NCBI GenBank assembly: GCA_016213735.1
Contig: JACQZU010000026.1
Span: forward strand, 1-64,000
Origin: Acidobacteriota bacterium
GTDB lineage: Bacteria; Acidobacteriota; Holophagae; Holophagales; Holophagaceae
Length of the DNA stretch: 64,000 bases
Direction of reading: 5' to 3'
The notes under the pieces: generated by a model
Told to the model about the DNA's origin: nothing
What the model saw: only the letters and a program-made list of their open reading frames with translations
Databases searched by the model: none
Program-made: the position numbers and the translations under genes
Part shown: positions 55,870 to 64,000 of the stretch, in pieces
Layout: every line of letters starts with the position of its first letter
Position numbering within the stretch: the stretch's first letter is position 1

Positions 55870-58034
55870 GCCCCAACCGCCCCCCCGATCCCGCCCCCGC
55901 CCCCGAGCACTTCGAGGAGGTCTCCCTCGCCGAATGGCTGGCCAACCTCTGGGACGCGCGCTGGCTCATCCTCGGCGTCACGGCCCTGGTGCTCGCCGCC
56001 ACCGCCTTCTCCCTCTGGACCACCACCCCCATCTACCAGGTGGAGGCCCTGCTCCAGATCGAGGAGAAGAAGAGCAACAACCTGGACCGGGCCCTGGCCG
56101 AGCTGGACGCCTACTACTCCGGCGTCTCCCAGGCCCAGACCGAAATGGAGATCCTCCGCAGCGCCCTGGTGCTGGGCCGGGCCGCCGAGTCCCTGGGCCT
56201 GGACATCCAGGCCCGCCCCGTCCTCAAGCCCGTGGTCGGCGAAGCCCTCATGCGCGGCCGGCCCGATGCCCCGAGGATCGAGGTGGACTCCCTGGTGCTG
56301 CCCGACGCCCTCCGGGGCGTGGGCTTCAGGATCGTCGCCCTGGAGGGCGGCGCCTTCCGCTGGGAGGCCGCCGGGGGCCAGGTGCTGGGCAGCGGCAAGC
56401 CCGGCGAGCAGCTCAGCGCCGCCTACCAGGGGGAGACCCTCCGCCTGCGGGTCCGGAAGCTCCGCGCCGGCCCCGGCCAGGTCTTCACCCTCTCCCGCCA
56501 GGTCCTGCCCGCCGTGGTGGCGGGGCTCCGGGGCGGCTTGGCCGTGGCGGAGCGGGGCCGCCAGACCGGCGTGGTGGGCCTCACCTTCCGCCACCCCGAC
56601 CCCGTGCGGGCCGCGGAGATCCTCAACGAGATCCTGAACCAGTACGTGCGCCAGAACATCGAGCGCAAGTCCGAGGAGGTCTCCAAGACCATCCAGTTCC
56701 TGAACCAGCAGCTGCCCCTGGCCAAGGCCAAGCTGGACGACTCCGAGAACCGCCTCAACAGCTTCCGCATGCGCGCCGGCTCCGTGGACCTGCCCGAGGA
56801 GACTCAGCTCCTGCTCAAGCAGAGCCTGGAGCTGGAGTCCCAGATGCTCACCCTCAAGCAGAAGAAGGACGAGCTGCTGCGCATCTACAAGGAGGACCAC
56901 GACATCGTGGCCACCCTGAACCTCCAGCTGGGCAAGCTGGCCAAGCAGGCCCAGGGCCTGGAGGGCAAGGTGCGGGGCCTGCCCGCCACCCAGCAGGAGG
57001 TGGTGCGCCTCACCCGGGAAGTGCAGGTCAACAACCAGCTCTACACCGCCATGCTCAACAACGTGCAGCAGCTCCAGGTGGTCAACGCGGGCCAGATCGG
57101 CAACGCCCGGGTGGTGGACGTCGCCACCCCGGCCCTGGGCCCCGTGAGCCCCAACGTGCCCCGGGGCATGACCCTCGCCCTGGTGCTGGGCTTGCTGGGA
57201 GGGGTGGGCGTGACCATGCTGCGCAAGCTCCTGCACCAGGCCGTGGACGACCCCCGCCAGATCGAGGCCAAGCTGGGCCTGCCCGTCTTCATCACCATCC
57301 CCCACAGCGCCGCCCAGGAGAGCCTCTACCGGCGGGTGAAGGCCCGGGAGGAGGGCATCCACCTCCTGGCCCACGTGTACCCGGGGGACCTGGCCACCGA
57401 GAGCTTCCGCAGCCTGCGCACCACCCTGAACTTCACCATGGTGGACGCCCCCAACAACGTGATCCTGGTCTCCGGCCCCTCCCCCCACCTGGGAAAGAGC
57501 TTCTTCTGCGCCAACTTCGCCACCATCCTGGCCCAGGGGGAGCGGCGGGTGCTTCTGGTGGACGCCGACATGCGCCGGGGCAACCTCTACCGCTACTTCG
57601 GCCTGCGCCAGCGTCCTACGGGCCTCTCGGAGATCCTCTCCGGCCAGGCGGACTGGAAGAAGGTCGTGCACCACAGCGGCGTGCCCGGCCTGGACGCCAT
57701 CTTCACCGGCGCCCTGCCCCCCAATCCCTCCGAACTGCTCATGACCCCGCGCTTTGCTGACCTTTTTGGGGAGCTGACCCGGGCCTACGACTTCGTGATC
57801 TTCGACGCCCCCCCGGTGCTGGCGGCCACCGACGCCGTGGTCATCGGCGCCAAGGCGGGCACCGTGCTGCTCCTGGCCAAGTCCGGAGAGCATCCCCTGG
57901 ACGAGATCCACACCGCCCTCAAGCGCTTCGGCAATTCCGGCATCCAGGTGAAGGGATGCGTCTTCAACAACGTCCCCGTGGCCGCCGTGGGCTACCGCTA
58001 CTACCGCTACGCCTACCACTACGGCTACAAGTGA
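55866..58034 (+). CDS. Wzc-type chain-length regulator and bacterial tyrosine kinase
   Basis: A 722-residue inner-membrane protein that controls polysaccharide polymerisation and export. The Wzz domain has a first membrane helix near residues 35-55 (LILGVTALVLAATAFSLWTT) and a coiled-coil periplasmic part (about residues 260-400), then a second helix near residue 440. The cytoplasmic kinase has Walker A SGPSPHLGKSFF near residue 540, A' LLVDADMRRG and B FVIFDAPPVLAATDA. The C terminus YRYYRYAYHYGYK is a Tyr cluster for autophosphorylation. Walker A has the degenerate form typical of BY-kinases. Confidence 0.93.
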   Translation: MSPNRPPDPAPAPEHFEEVSLAEWLANLWDARWLILGVTALVLAATAFSLWTTTPIYQVEALLQIEEKKSNNLDRALAELDAYYSGVSQAQTEMEILRSALVLGRAAESLGLDIQARPVLKPVVGEALMRGRPDAPRIEVDSLVLPDALRGVGFRIVALEGGAFRWEAAGGQVLGSGKPGEQLSAAYQGETLRLRVRKLRAGPGQVFTLSRQVLPAVVAGLRGGLAVAERGRQTGVVGLTFRHPDPVRAAEILNEILNQYVRQNIERKSEEVSKTIQFLNQQLPLAKAKLDDSENRLNSFRMRAGSVDLPEETQLLLKQSLELESQMLTLKQKKDELLRIYKEDHDIVATLNLQLGKLAKQAQGLEGKVRGLPATQQEVVRLTREVQVNNQLYTAMLNNVQQLQVVNAGQIGNARVVDVATPALGPVSPNVPRGMTLALVLGLLGGVGVTMLRKLLHQAVDDPRQIEAKLGLPVFITIPHSAAQESLYRRVKAREEGIHLLAHVYPGDLATESFRSLRTTLNFTMVDAPNNVILVSGPSPHLGKSFFCANFATILAQGERRVLLVDADMRRGNLYRYFGLRQRPTGLSEILSGQADWKKVVHHSGVPGLDAIFTGALPPNPSELLMTPRFADLFGELTRAYDFVIFDAPPVLAATDAVVIGAKAGTVLLLAKSGEHPLDEIHTALKRFGNSGIQVKGCVFNNVPVAAVGYRYYRYAYHYGYK

Positions 58035-58073
58035 GGCCCCGGGCCTTCCATGGAAGGACGGATTTCACCGCCA

Positions 58074-58138
58074 AGACGCCAAGCGCGCCAAGAACCCCAT
58101 GGGTATTGGGTTTCCTTCCCTTGGCGCCCTTGGCGTCT
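58074..58138 (+). repeat. Long hairpin repeat with GCCAAG units
   Basis: AGACGCCAAGCGCGCCAAG (58074-58092) pairs with CTTGGCGCCCTTGGCGTCT (58120-58138) with one mismatch. The left arm is preceded by GGATTTCACCGCCA. Repeats of the form CGCCAAGACGCCAAG are scattered through many bacterial genomes. It starts 40 bases after the kinase stop and could also end that transcript. Confidence 0.65.
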
Positions 58139-58246
58139 ACCCTGTAAACCCAACCGGCGAAAGGATCCCCAACCCGCCAACCGTGGATCCCGCCGATCCA
58201 CGGGGCGCCTTCCCAAGTTCCGCAGCCCGGGTTTATGGGACGGAAA

Positions 58247-58477
58247 TTGAACCGGTGATGAACTGTGATGTCCGGGATGAAAGACGGCCCCTGCGGGGGT
58301 CGGGCCTCCGGCCCAGGCAGGGGAAGCCGGGGCGGGGGCGCTTCAGGGCGCCGTCGCCCCGGCCTCCCCTGCCCGCGTGGCCCTGCGGGCCGCGCGCCCG
58401 CGCAGCGGGTGGGCGGGAGGAGCGGGGGCTGTTGCGGGACGGCCATCACCGTTCATCACCGTTTATCACTGGTTCAT
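58247..58477 (-). repeat. Dispersed palindromic repeat, copy 2 (inverted)
   Basis: About 231 bp. Read on the minus strand it begins GAACCAGTGATAAACGGTG and ends with CACAGTTCATCACCGGTT, matching the termini of copy 1 at 55141-55349. Both copies share the interior GCGGGCGCGCGGCCC followed by CAGGGCC. With copy 1 it brackets the phosphatase and kinase genes in inverted orientation. No ORF is supported. Confidence 0.8.
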
Positions 58478-58527
58478 TGCAGGAAAAGCTCCCTCCCGGA
58501 AGGCGATGAGGTGTACCCGCGCCCCAA

Positions 58528-58555
58528 GGACAGGGACAGGGACAGGGACAGGGAC
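58528..58555 (+). repeat. Hexanucleotide tandem repeat, four GGACAG units
   Basis: Four exact copies of GGACAG followed by GGAC. It is in the non-coding stretch between the kinase and the zinc-ribbon gene. The rest of 58035-58725, apart from the two repeats listed, shows no convincing gene. Confidence 0.7.
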
Positions 58556-58725
58556 CGAGGCCAGCTGGTATCCCACGGGATCCAGGGAGAGCCTGGGAAG
58601 GCCCCTCCGCGACTGCGCAATCCGCGCGGTCTGCGGTTCACGGGCAGGGTTTTCATCGCCTCCCCTGCGGCCGCGTTGCTTGGCGGTAGGTGTTGCCTTT
58701 TCGTGATGTCGGACGACCGCCGGAA

Positions 58726-59313
58726 TCAGTCCCCCAGGTTCGCCAGCACCATGGCCGCCCCCGCCACCGCCACGGCCAGCAGGATGACCGCCCGCAGGAT
58801 CCAGCGGCGCAGCTCCGCGTCCTTGCGCCGCTTCTCCCGCCGCGCGTGGTAGCAGGTGTAGCAGAGGTAGGCCCCCGTGGCGGGGTTCTTCCGGCGCACC
58901 TTGTGGGAGACGTCCTTCCCGCAACGGCGGCAGATCTTGGGCGGCGCCAAGGGGATCGCGGGTCCCGCTGCCGGAGGGACGCCCCCGGGCGGGGGCGGCG
59001 CCCCCGCGTCCAGGTCCCACTCCAGCGCCAGGTCCCCGGCCGTGAACTCCGCCTGGGCCGCCTCCTCCAGGGCCGTGGCCCGGGCCACGCTGTCCGCGCA
59101 GCCCTCCCAGTCCTCCAGGGCCGCCTGGGCGTCCGCCATCAGGGTGTAGACCACCTTCAGCACCGCCGCGGGCAGGGGCGGCCTCTGGGCCGCCCGGTCC
59201 TTCAGGTAGGCCAGCCCCCCCGCGGGCCCCGGCAGGCTCGCGAGGTGGAAGCCCATCTGGATCTCCTCGAGGAGGTCCTGGGTGGAGGGGGGCAAGCGGA
59301 GGGGCTCGGGCAT
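58726..59313 (-). CDS. Hypothetical protein with zinc ribbon and C-terminal membrane helix
   Basis: A 195-residue protein. The N-terminal half is helical (STQDLLEEIQMGFHLA, and DAQAALEDWEGCADSVARA, resembling a TPR-like pair). A Pro/Gly linker near residue 105 precedes a zinc ribbon with CRRCG and CYTC near residues 130-157, then a basic segment (ARREKRRKDAELRR) and a terminal helix (AVILLAVAVAGAAMVLANLG). It would be tail-anchored with the ribbon in the cytosol. No family is recognised. It is divergent from the polymerase gene 155 bases away. Confidence 0.7.
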   Translation of the reverse strand: MPEPLRLPPSTQDLLEEIQMGFHLASLPGPAGGLAYLKDRAAQRPPLPAAVLKVVYTLMADAQAALEDWEGCADSVARATALEEAAQAEFTAGDLALEWDLDAGAPPPPGGVPPAAGPAIPLAPPKICRRCGKDVSHKVRRKNPATGAYLCYTCYHARREKRRKDAELRRWILRAVILLAVAVAGAAMVLANLGD

Positions 59314-59468
59314 GGGAGAGGCCCCGTCGAGGGGCGCCGGAGGTCGGGGGCGGCGTGGAGGACCGGCCCCCCAGGAGCTTAACGCATGCGCCCCACTGAT
59401 AAGATGCCCAGGATGCCCGCCCCCGCGCCCTTCCGATCCGGCCGGCCCCTTCCCCTGGGGCCCTCCCG

Positions 59469-60761
59469 GTGACCGCCCGCGGACTCTTCCTCCTCTACTT
59501 CGTCTACCTCGTCCTCGAGGGAGCCCTGCGCAAGTGGCTCCTGCCCGCCTTCTCCAACGCCCTGTTCCTGGTGAAGGACGTCATCGTCCTGGCCCTGGTC
59601 TTCGTGCTGGGGTTCCGCAGTTGGCGCCCCCACGCCCCAAGGCCTCCGGCCTGGAGCCGGGGGGAGGCCTTGCTCCTGGCCTTCTGGCCCCTGCTTTTTG
59701 GAGGCTTCGCCCTGGGCGGTGAGGAGCCCCTCACCACCCTCCTCGGCCTGCGCTACTACTTGGTCATGGTGCCCCTGGCGGTGGCCTTGCCCCTGGTGGT
59801 AGAGGATCTGGGAGATCTGAATCGAATGGCTTGGCGCTACCTATTGATGTCGCTGCCCGTTCTAACCCTAGGTCTGATTCAATTCGCCAGTCCCCAGGAC
59901 GCCTTTATCAACCGCTATGCTTGGCGCAACGCCATGACCGAGGATGTGGCGCTCTTTTTCTCCGACCGAGTACGGATCACGGGTACCTTCAGCTACATCA
60001 GCCCCTTTGCGGCTTACCTACAGGCCCTGTTTCCTGTAGCCCTGGCCCTTTTCGCCTTCGGGGCCCACGGCAGTCGGCGTCTTTTCCTGGGGCTCCTCGC
60101 GGCCCTGTTCCTCCTGGAAGTGGCAATGACGGGTTCAAGGGCGACCTTTCTGATCTGCCTTCTAACCGGGGGCGGGTTTCTTCTCTTCATCCTGCCCCAG
60201 GCTCTTCGGGCCCGCGGCCGGGGGCTCAGCCTTGCTGTCGGCTTTGTTTTGGCTAGCACCTTCTTGTATCAGCAACAGGATGTGTTCCTCTTGCTCAAGG
60301 AACGCAACGAAATTGCCGAGGATGCCGAGGGCCGCGTCAAGGGGGTCTTGTATTCTCCTTTCCGAACCCTTGAGGAAATGCCTTTCTCGGGGGAGGGGAT
60401 CGGAAGCACCTTTCAAGGTGTGCGAGAACTTTCCAGTAGAACCGAACGAGTGGTTTTTGCCGAAGTCGTCCACGATCGCATCGGTGTTGAGACGGGCTTT
60501 CTAGGTCTCGTATTTGTACTTCTCTTTAAGGGCGTTTTCCTCTTTCGGACTACAGGGTTGCTTTGGCGCATGGGCCAGGGTCCTGCGCGGGCCTGGGCGT
60601 TTGCGAGCTTAGCTGTCCAAGTTTCGAGTCTTTGGTCTATTCCGGTGTATAACAGCGTTGCTGCCACCTTTTTCTTCGGCGCGATTGGGGTTTATGGCCT
60701 CCTTCGCCGCCTTGAGAAACAAGGGGTTCTTCGGGGGAGTGGGTGGGCGCCCGCATCCTAA
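59469..60761 (+). CDS. O-antigen polymerase/ligase-like membrane protein (Wzy-like)
   Basis: A 430-residue membrane protein with about ten or eleven hydrophobic helices (LFLLYFVYLVLEGALRKWLL at the start). It has the periplasmic loop and a TGSRATFLICLLTGGGFLLF segment as in Wzy polymerases and O-antigen ligases, where a short Arg-containing loop marks the family. These proteins join or transfer polysaccharide units outside the inner membrane. The start codon is GTG. Base composition falls within this gene: the first 330 bases are like the rest of the window and the remainder uses far more A/T. It overlaps the next gene by 19 bases. Confidence 0.78.
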   Translation: MTARGLFLLYFVYLVLEGALRKWLLPAFSNALFLVKDVIVLALVFVLGFRSWRPHAPRPPAWSRGEALLLAFWPLLFGGFALGGEEPLTTLLGLRYYLVMVPLAVALPLVVEDLGDLNRMAWRYLLMSLPVLTLGLIQFASPQDAFINRYAWRNAMTEDVALFFSDRVRITGTFSYISPFAAYLQALFPVALALFAFGAHGSRRLFLGLLAALFLLEVAMTGSRATFLICLLTGGGFLLFILPQALRARGRGLSLAVGFVLASTFLYQQQDVFLLLKERNEIAEDAEGRVKGVLYSPFRTLEEMPFSGEGIGSTFQGVRELSSRTERVVFAEVVHDRIGVETGFLGLVFVLLFKGVFLFRTTGLLWRMGQGPARAWAFASLAVQVSSLWSIPVYNSVAATFFFGAIGVYGLLRRLEKQGVLRGSGWAPAS

Positions 60762-61930
60762 TAGCGCACCCCGGGCTTCAGCACGCTCACCAGGCCGCAC
60801 TAGCGCTGGCTGGGGTGGGCAGGTTGGCCGGCTTCGTGGTCGGCGTACCTTGCTTGCCGCGGCACTCCCGATGGATCCCGAAGCATTGGGAATCGGCATT
60901 TTTTCTTAAGGGCACCTTTCCATTACCCGAAGAAATGGTTCGCTTTTTCCCGGTGGCGCCCCTTCTGCGGCGGATGGGAAGAGCGTTATTGCCGTCGCCC
61001 CGTGCATTTGAACTGGAGTACTTAGGATATTGGATTTTTGATGCTTTGATAGCCCGCAGTCTTTCACAATGGGAGGCCAACACCGTAATTGCATACGAAA
61101 ACGGAGCTAGGGATATTTTTAGGGCAGCCAAACGTTTAGGATGGAAGACCATCCTTGATGCTCCATCATTTCATCATCAGGCCCAGAAACGCCTTTGTGA
61201 ACCCGCAGAGAAAGCCTCCCTTTTCCAAAAAATTTGCCGCCGAAAGGATGAGGAAATCCAATTGGCCGACCTCGTCTTAACTTGTTCCGAGGTGGCGCGA
61301 GAAACTTATCTGGAAGCTGGGGTACCTAAAGAAAAGGTACAATCAGTGCCCTTAGGGGCGGATTTGAAAGTGTTTTACCCCGATGAAACCAGCCATTCAC
61401 TTGATGCCCCCTTCAACTTTCTGTATGTGGGGACTCTCAGCAGACACAAAGGGGTGGACTTGCTCCTCCAGGCGTTTCAAGAAGTCCGGAACAATCTCCC
61501 AAATTGCAAACTCCGATTAGTGGGGGGGGCGGGAACTTGGCTTGATCCAAAGGGACATGCCCTTCCCAAGGGGGTAGAATGGCAGCCCCCGCTTGCCCAA
61601 GCCCAACTCGCTGAGGAATACCGCAAAGCTGACTGCCTGGTCCTGCCATCAAGATTCGACTCTTTTGGGATGGTGGTGGCTGAAGCCCTGGCATGTGGGT
61701 TGCCGGTCCTAGTTTCCAGCATGACGGGGGCCAAGGACTTAATTCAAGAAGGGGAAAATGGATGGGAATTTCCCTCCGGAGATGAAAAGGCACTGCGTAC
61801 ACGGATGCTGTGGTGTGTACTGAACCGCACGGCCCTTCGGGCTATGAGGCCCAAGGCCCGAGCTAGCGCCCTACGGGCCAGCTGGGAGGGTTATCACGGG
61901 CGCTTCTTGGAGGCGCTTGGTGAGTGTTGA
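60743..61930 (+). CDS. Glycosyltransferase family 4 protein
   Basis: A 395-residue GT-B fold glycosyltransferase, probably adding a sugar to a surface polysaccharide at the inner face of the membrane. The C-terminal domain has FLYVGTLSRHKGVDLLLQAF near residue 226 and the E-x7-E-type motif in SRFDSFGMVVAEALACGLPV near residue 300, both typical of GT4. The N-terminal domain starts with ILIAHPGLQHAHQAALAL. The start codon is GTG, overlapping the polymerase gene by 19 bases. A/T content is clearly higher than in the genes left of 59.8 kb. Confidence 0.88.
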   Translation: MGARILIAHPGLQHAHQAALALAGVGRLAGFVVGVPCLPRHSRWIPKHWESAFFLKGTFPLPEEMVRFFPVAPLLRRMGRALLPSPRAFELEYLGYWIFDALIARSLSQWEANTVIAYENGARDIFRAAKRLGWKTILDAPSFHHQAQKRLCEPAEKASLFQKICRRKDEEIQLADLVLTCSEVARETYLEAGVPKEKVQSVPLGADLKVFYPDETSHSLDAPFNFLYVGTLSRHKGVDLLLQAFQEVRNNLPNCKLRLVGGAGTWLDPKGHALPKGVEWQPPLAQAQLAEEYRKADCLVLPSRFDSFGMVVAEALACGLPVLVSSMTGAKDLIQEGENGWEFPSGDEKALRTRMLWCVLNRTALRAMRPKARASALRASWEGYHGRFLEALGEC

Positions 61931-62006
61931 CAAAATTTTGTGAGTGAAAACTCAAGAAAATGCCTGACAGATGGGTAATGGGTGCAGGTTTTTCTATTGA
62001 AAAAAA

Positions 62007-62642
62007 TCACTGCTCGGGGTCCTCTTTTTCGATATTTATCCTATTCTTTGAATGGCCAAGCCAAGCCTCAAATGGGGCAGTTCGGAAAACGGGAAAATAA
62101 TCTAGTACCTCTGTTCTCTTGTTTGGGATCACATGTCCAGGATTGCCGATCACAAGTGCAAAATCCGGAACATCCGAACTCACTACAGCCCCTGCCCCCA
62201 CTACAGCACCTCGCCCTATAGTGACCCCCGGTAGGAGGATGGCATTAGTGGCAATCCAGGCATGGTCCATTATTGAAATCGGTCCGGTTTTCAGAGACCA
62301 CCCAGAGTCTTGGAGGTCGTGGGACCCAGTAAGAAGTTGAGCGCCATCATTAATTACTACGCATCTTCCGATGGAAACAATATTGTGGAGGGTGACGATG
62401 CACCTGCCTAAGCTCGTACCATCCTGAATTCGCAGATTTTGCCAGGAGCCCTCGATTTTCGATTGCCCCAAATGAACAAATTCCCCTAAGTAAGCGCCTT
62501 GTTTTCGTGCGAAAGCGTTCCGTTTCAGGATTCGTAAGACCGGTACAAAAAAATAAAGGCGCTTTAACCAGACCCAAAGAATGCGTCTGAATGATGTTGG
62601 CCTTTCCCGATGGTGAATCAAGAATCGAATTTCAACGAACAT
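62007..62642 (-). CDS. Hexapeptide-repeat acyltransferase (WcaF/LbH family)
   Basis: A 211-residue left-handed beta-helix acetyltransferase, probably modifying a sugar. Hexapeptide-type repeats run from about residue 68 to 170 (LRIQDGTSLGRCIVTLHNIV, IGRCVVINDGAQLLTGSHDL), with the catalytic His in GSHDLQD and the terminal coil ILLPGVTIGRGAVVGAGAVV. The C-terminal FALVIGNPGHVI is a common ending of the family. Overlaps the next gene of the same strand by 11 bases. It is convergent with the GT4 gene across 76 A/T-rich bases. Confidence 0.88.
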   Translation of the reverse strand: MFVEIRFLIHHRERPTSFRRILWVWLKRLYFFVPVLRILKRNAFARKQGAYLGEFVHLGQSKIEGSWQNLRIQDGTSLGRCIVTLHNIVSIGRCVVINDGAQLLTGSHDLQDSGWSLKTGPISIMDHAWIATNAILLPGVTIGRGAVVGAGAVVSSDVPDFALVIGNPGHVIPNKRTEVLDYFPVFRTAPFEAWLGHSKNRINIEKEDPEQ

Positions 62643-63615
62643 AAAGGTCCTTGTGGGCTGACTGGAGGGATTTTATAGCCTTTACATGAACCTCTAGTGA
62701 GTGCCCTTGGTACCAAGATCTTGCGCTCTCCCCGACAATCCTGGAATCCGGGATAGTGGGTATGTGGATGTTCGCCCAAGCGAGATATTCTCTGCCGAGA
62801 ACCAAACCGTCCACAGTAGGGTAATTGTCCGAGATCAAGATTGGGCAGACACCGTGGGCTGCATATGCGGCAAATATACTGCTTTTTGCAACATAGTGGG
62901 TGAGGTAGTCCAGCAACCCAAATTCCGCAAGGGCCAATAGTTCACATGTTGCACTTGCCGGGAGGCACCCATGGATAGTGACCCCATGGTTTAGGAGGCA
63001 CTGTTGGATCCTCTTGTCCTCCATCGGTGGTCCAATATCGTGAATCTCAATGTGGTGTTGCTGGGTCCAAATGAACAAATTCTCCCCAGCCGCCTGGTAG
63101 GTCCTAGAGCGGACTTCTCGCCCCCCAAAAACCACCAGCCATGGTTTCCGAGGAGTGTCGAGATTCTCCGCGACCCCGATGGTTGAAAATACTGGCAATG
63201 TCGTGTTGGGACGATGTGCTACCCGCCTCTCAAGCCATCGTTCAGACAACCCACGATTGGTCATCCATCCATCGGAGAGTCCGGCCAATTGGGTTGAAAT
63301 CCACTGTTGGACCGGGCACATCCAAAAGGAGGAAGTCCATGGGGGGCCAAAGGCGAACAATTCGTGGAAAAAAACCCCCAACCAACCTATCCGATTTCGA
63401 TGATTCTTGACAGCATCCAGTAACCAGAGAGGGGCCCCCCGTCTTGAATATCCGTACCCAACGAACTGCAACAACACCTCATCTGCATCAAGGGCTTCGC
63501 TCGATGATTCGGGGGTTAGAGGAATAAGTTGACAATTCTCACCCAGCTCCTTCGCAAGCAATCGACTGAAGTCAAAAATACCGCCTTCAGCGGGGGGGGT
63601 AAGTAGGTGCAGCAT
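62632..63615 (-). CDS. Probable glycosyltransferase-like protein of the polysaccharide locus
   Basis: A 327-residue soluble protein beginning MLHLLTPPAEGGIFDFSRLL, where the PPxxGGI-type start resembles the nucleotide or acceptor loop of GT-B glycosyltransferases. Other stretches are NRIGWLGVFFHELFAFGPPW, WLVVFGGREVRS and the C-terminal FAAYAAHGVCPILISDN, again like GT-B C-terminal domains. It lacks a clear E-x7-E motif, so the family is not certain. It overlaps the acyltransferase gene, and the two are likely transcribed together. Confidence 0.6.
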   Translation of the reverse strand: MLHLLTPPAEGGIFDFSRLLAKELGENCQLIPLTPESSSEALDADEVLLQFVGYGYSRRGAPLWLLDAVKNHRNRIGWLGVFFHELFAFGPPWTSSFWMCPVQQWISTQLAGLSDGWMTNRGLSERWLERRVAHRPNTTLPVFSTIGVAENLDTPRKPWLVVFGGREVRSRTYQAAGENLFIWTQQHHIEIHDIGPPMEDKRIQQCLLNHGVTIHGCLPASATCELLALAEFGLLDYLTHYVAKSSIFAAYAAHGVCPILISDNYPTVDGLVLGREYLAWANIHIPTIPDSRIVGESARSWYQGHSLEVHVKAIKSLQSAHKDLYVR

Positions 63616-63860
63616 GCGCCCAAGGTAGCAGGTCTGTTAGCAAAATATCCCATTTCGGGTAAGAGCCCGTGAGCTTTGCCCGATCGGAGTTTTCTGAAAC
63701 CCCAGAACCTGCCACTGCAGCCCTAATCTGTCCTCTAACATTGTAAGCATTGTCGAATAAAATAATTCAATCAAATCCATGACCTGGGGCACTTAGATAG
63801 GTAACCTGATCCTTCCACCCTTTGGGAATATCATTGGCCCTCGGCCATTTCAAGGGGCGA
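63616..63860. other. Intergenic stretch without a recognised gene
   Basis: A/T-rich 245 bases between the glycosyltransferase-like gene start and the partial gene at the right edge. It presumably holds the promoter of the leftward pair. No ORF, hairpin or repeat could be supported. Confidence 0.5.
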
Positions 63861-64000
63861 TCAATGGGCCGTGAATCGGTACTTGAGACGGAGAAAGCGT
63901 TTTTCAAGTATGTGCCAACTTAAAATTGCGAGTCCGAAAGAAATTCCAATGCCTACGACCTTTGAACCTGCCCACAACAGGATATGAATTTCGGTAGGAA
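63861..64000 (-). CDS. C-terminal fragment, probably an acyltransferase-3 family membrane protein
   Basis: The last 46 codons of a gene entering from the right edge. The stop codon is TGA at 63863-63861. The translated end has a hydrophobic helix (VVGIGISFGLAILSWHILE) followed by a basic tail EKRFLRLKYRF. The pattern SWHxLEKRFLRL closely resembles the SxxLIExPFLRL ending of OafA/YrhL-type O-acyltransferases, which would fit this polysaccharide locus. As only the end is visible, the call is tentative. Confidence 0.45.
   Translation of the reverse strand, partial: PTEIHILLWAGSKVVGIGISFGLAILSWHILEKRFLRLKYRFTAH

Noticed and set aside
58528-58555. CRISPR or VNTR array
   Set aside because: Only four copies of a six-base unit without spacers; it is a simple short tandem repeat.
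58466-59020. Minus-strand frame over the repeat region and the zinc-ribbon gene
   Set aside because: Low-complexity translation (Val-Pro runs from the hexamer repeat) that overlaps the better-supported gene at 58726-59313.

Overview
This window is GC-rich (roughly two thirds G+C by eye over most of its length) and carries ordinary bacterial housekeeping genes. Double-membrane features (FadL-type porin, Wza-type exporter, several beta-barrel candidates), an alternative complex III followed by an A2-type caa3-like oxidase, and overall gene content suggest a Gram-negative member of the Acidobacteriota, most likely class Holophagae (Geothrix or Mesoterricola relatives). That placement is inference; the rpoB, tuf or tRNA sequences would settle it.

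Layout. 1-9.9 kb: a secreted M4 metalloprotease cut by the left edge, a CPBP membrane protease, a degenerate FAH-fold protein, and a leftward run of a small ORF, nadA, histidine kinase, response regulator and class II DAHP synthase. 10-14.8 kb: glutamine synthetase, an MFS transporter, a FadL-type porin and a TrmH/RlmB-type rRNA methyltransferase. 14.9-29 kb: the translation and transcription core, tRNA-Tyr, tRNA-Gly, tRNA-Thr, tuf, rpmG, tRNA-Trp, secE, nusG, rplK, rplA, rplJ, rplL, rpoB, rpoC, closed by a strong terminator. RpoB carries an eight-cysteine insertion near its N terminus.

29.2-42.9 kb: one tightly packed respiratory operon with many 4-11 bp overlaps. It encodes alternative complex III (pentaheme ActA, a small membrane protein, ActB, ActC, an ActD-ActE fusion, ActF, a monoheme cytochrome), then Sco, oxidase subunits I, III, IV and II (II fused to cytochrome c) and heme O synthase. 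Together they would move electrons from quinol to O2. Two outer-membrane-type genes with abutting stop codons follow.

45.2-52.8 kb: a lasso-peptide biosynthetic cluster, the most interesting part. It has an ABC exporter, a nucleotidyltransferase, an HprK-like kinase, a secreted protein of unknown function, a lasso cyclase, a PqqD-like leader-binding protein (B1) and a transglutaminase-like leader peptidase (B2). No free-standing precursor gene was found. Instead, the last 56 codons of the cyclase reading frame look like a lasso precursor: a leader with the YxxPxL motif and a candidate 17-residue core with Gly1 and Asp9. An internal ATG with a GGAG five bases upstream could also start this segment separately.

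52.9-64 kb: a polysaccharide locus with GDP-mannose 4,6-dehydratase, Wza-type exporter, low-molecular-weight tyrosine phosphatase, Wzc-type kinase, Wzy-like polymerase, glycosyltransferases and acetyltransferases. The phosphatase-kinase pair lies between two inverted copies of a 200-230 bp palindromic repeat. From about 59.8 kb base composition drops visibly, as is usual in exchangeable O-antigen/exopolysaccharide loci. No CRISPR array, insertion sequence, prophage or rRNA gene was seen.
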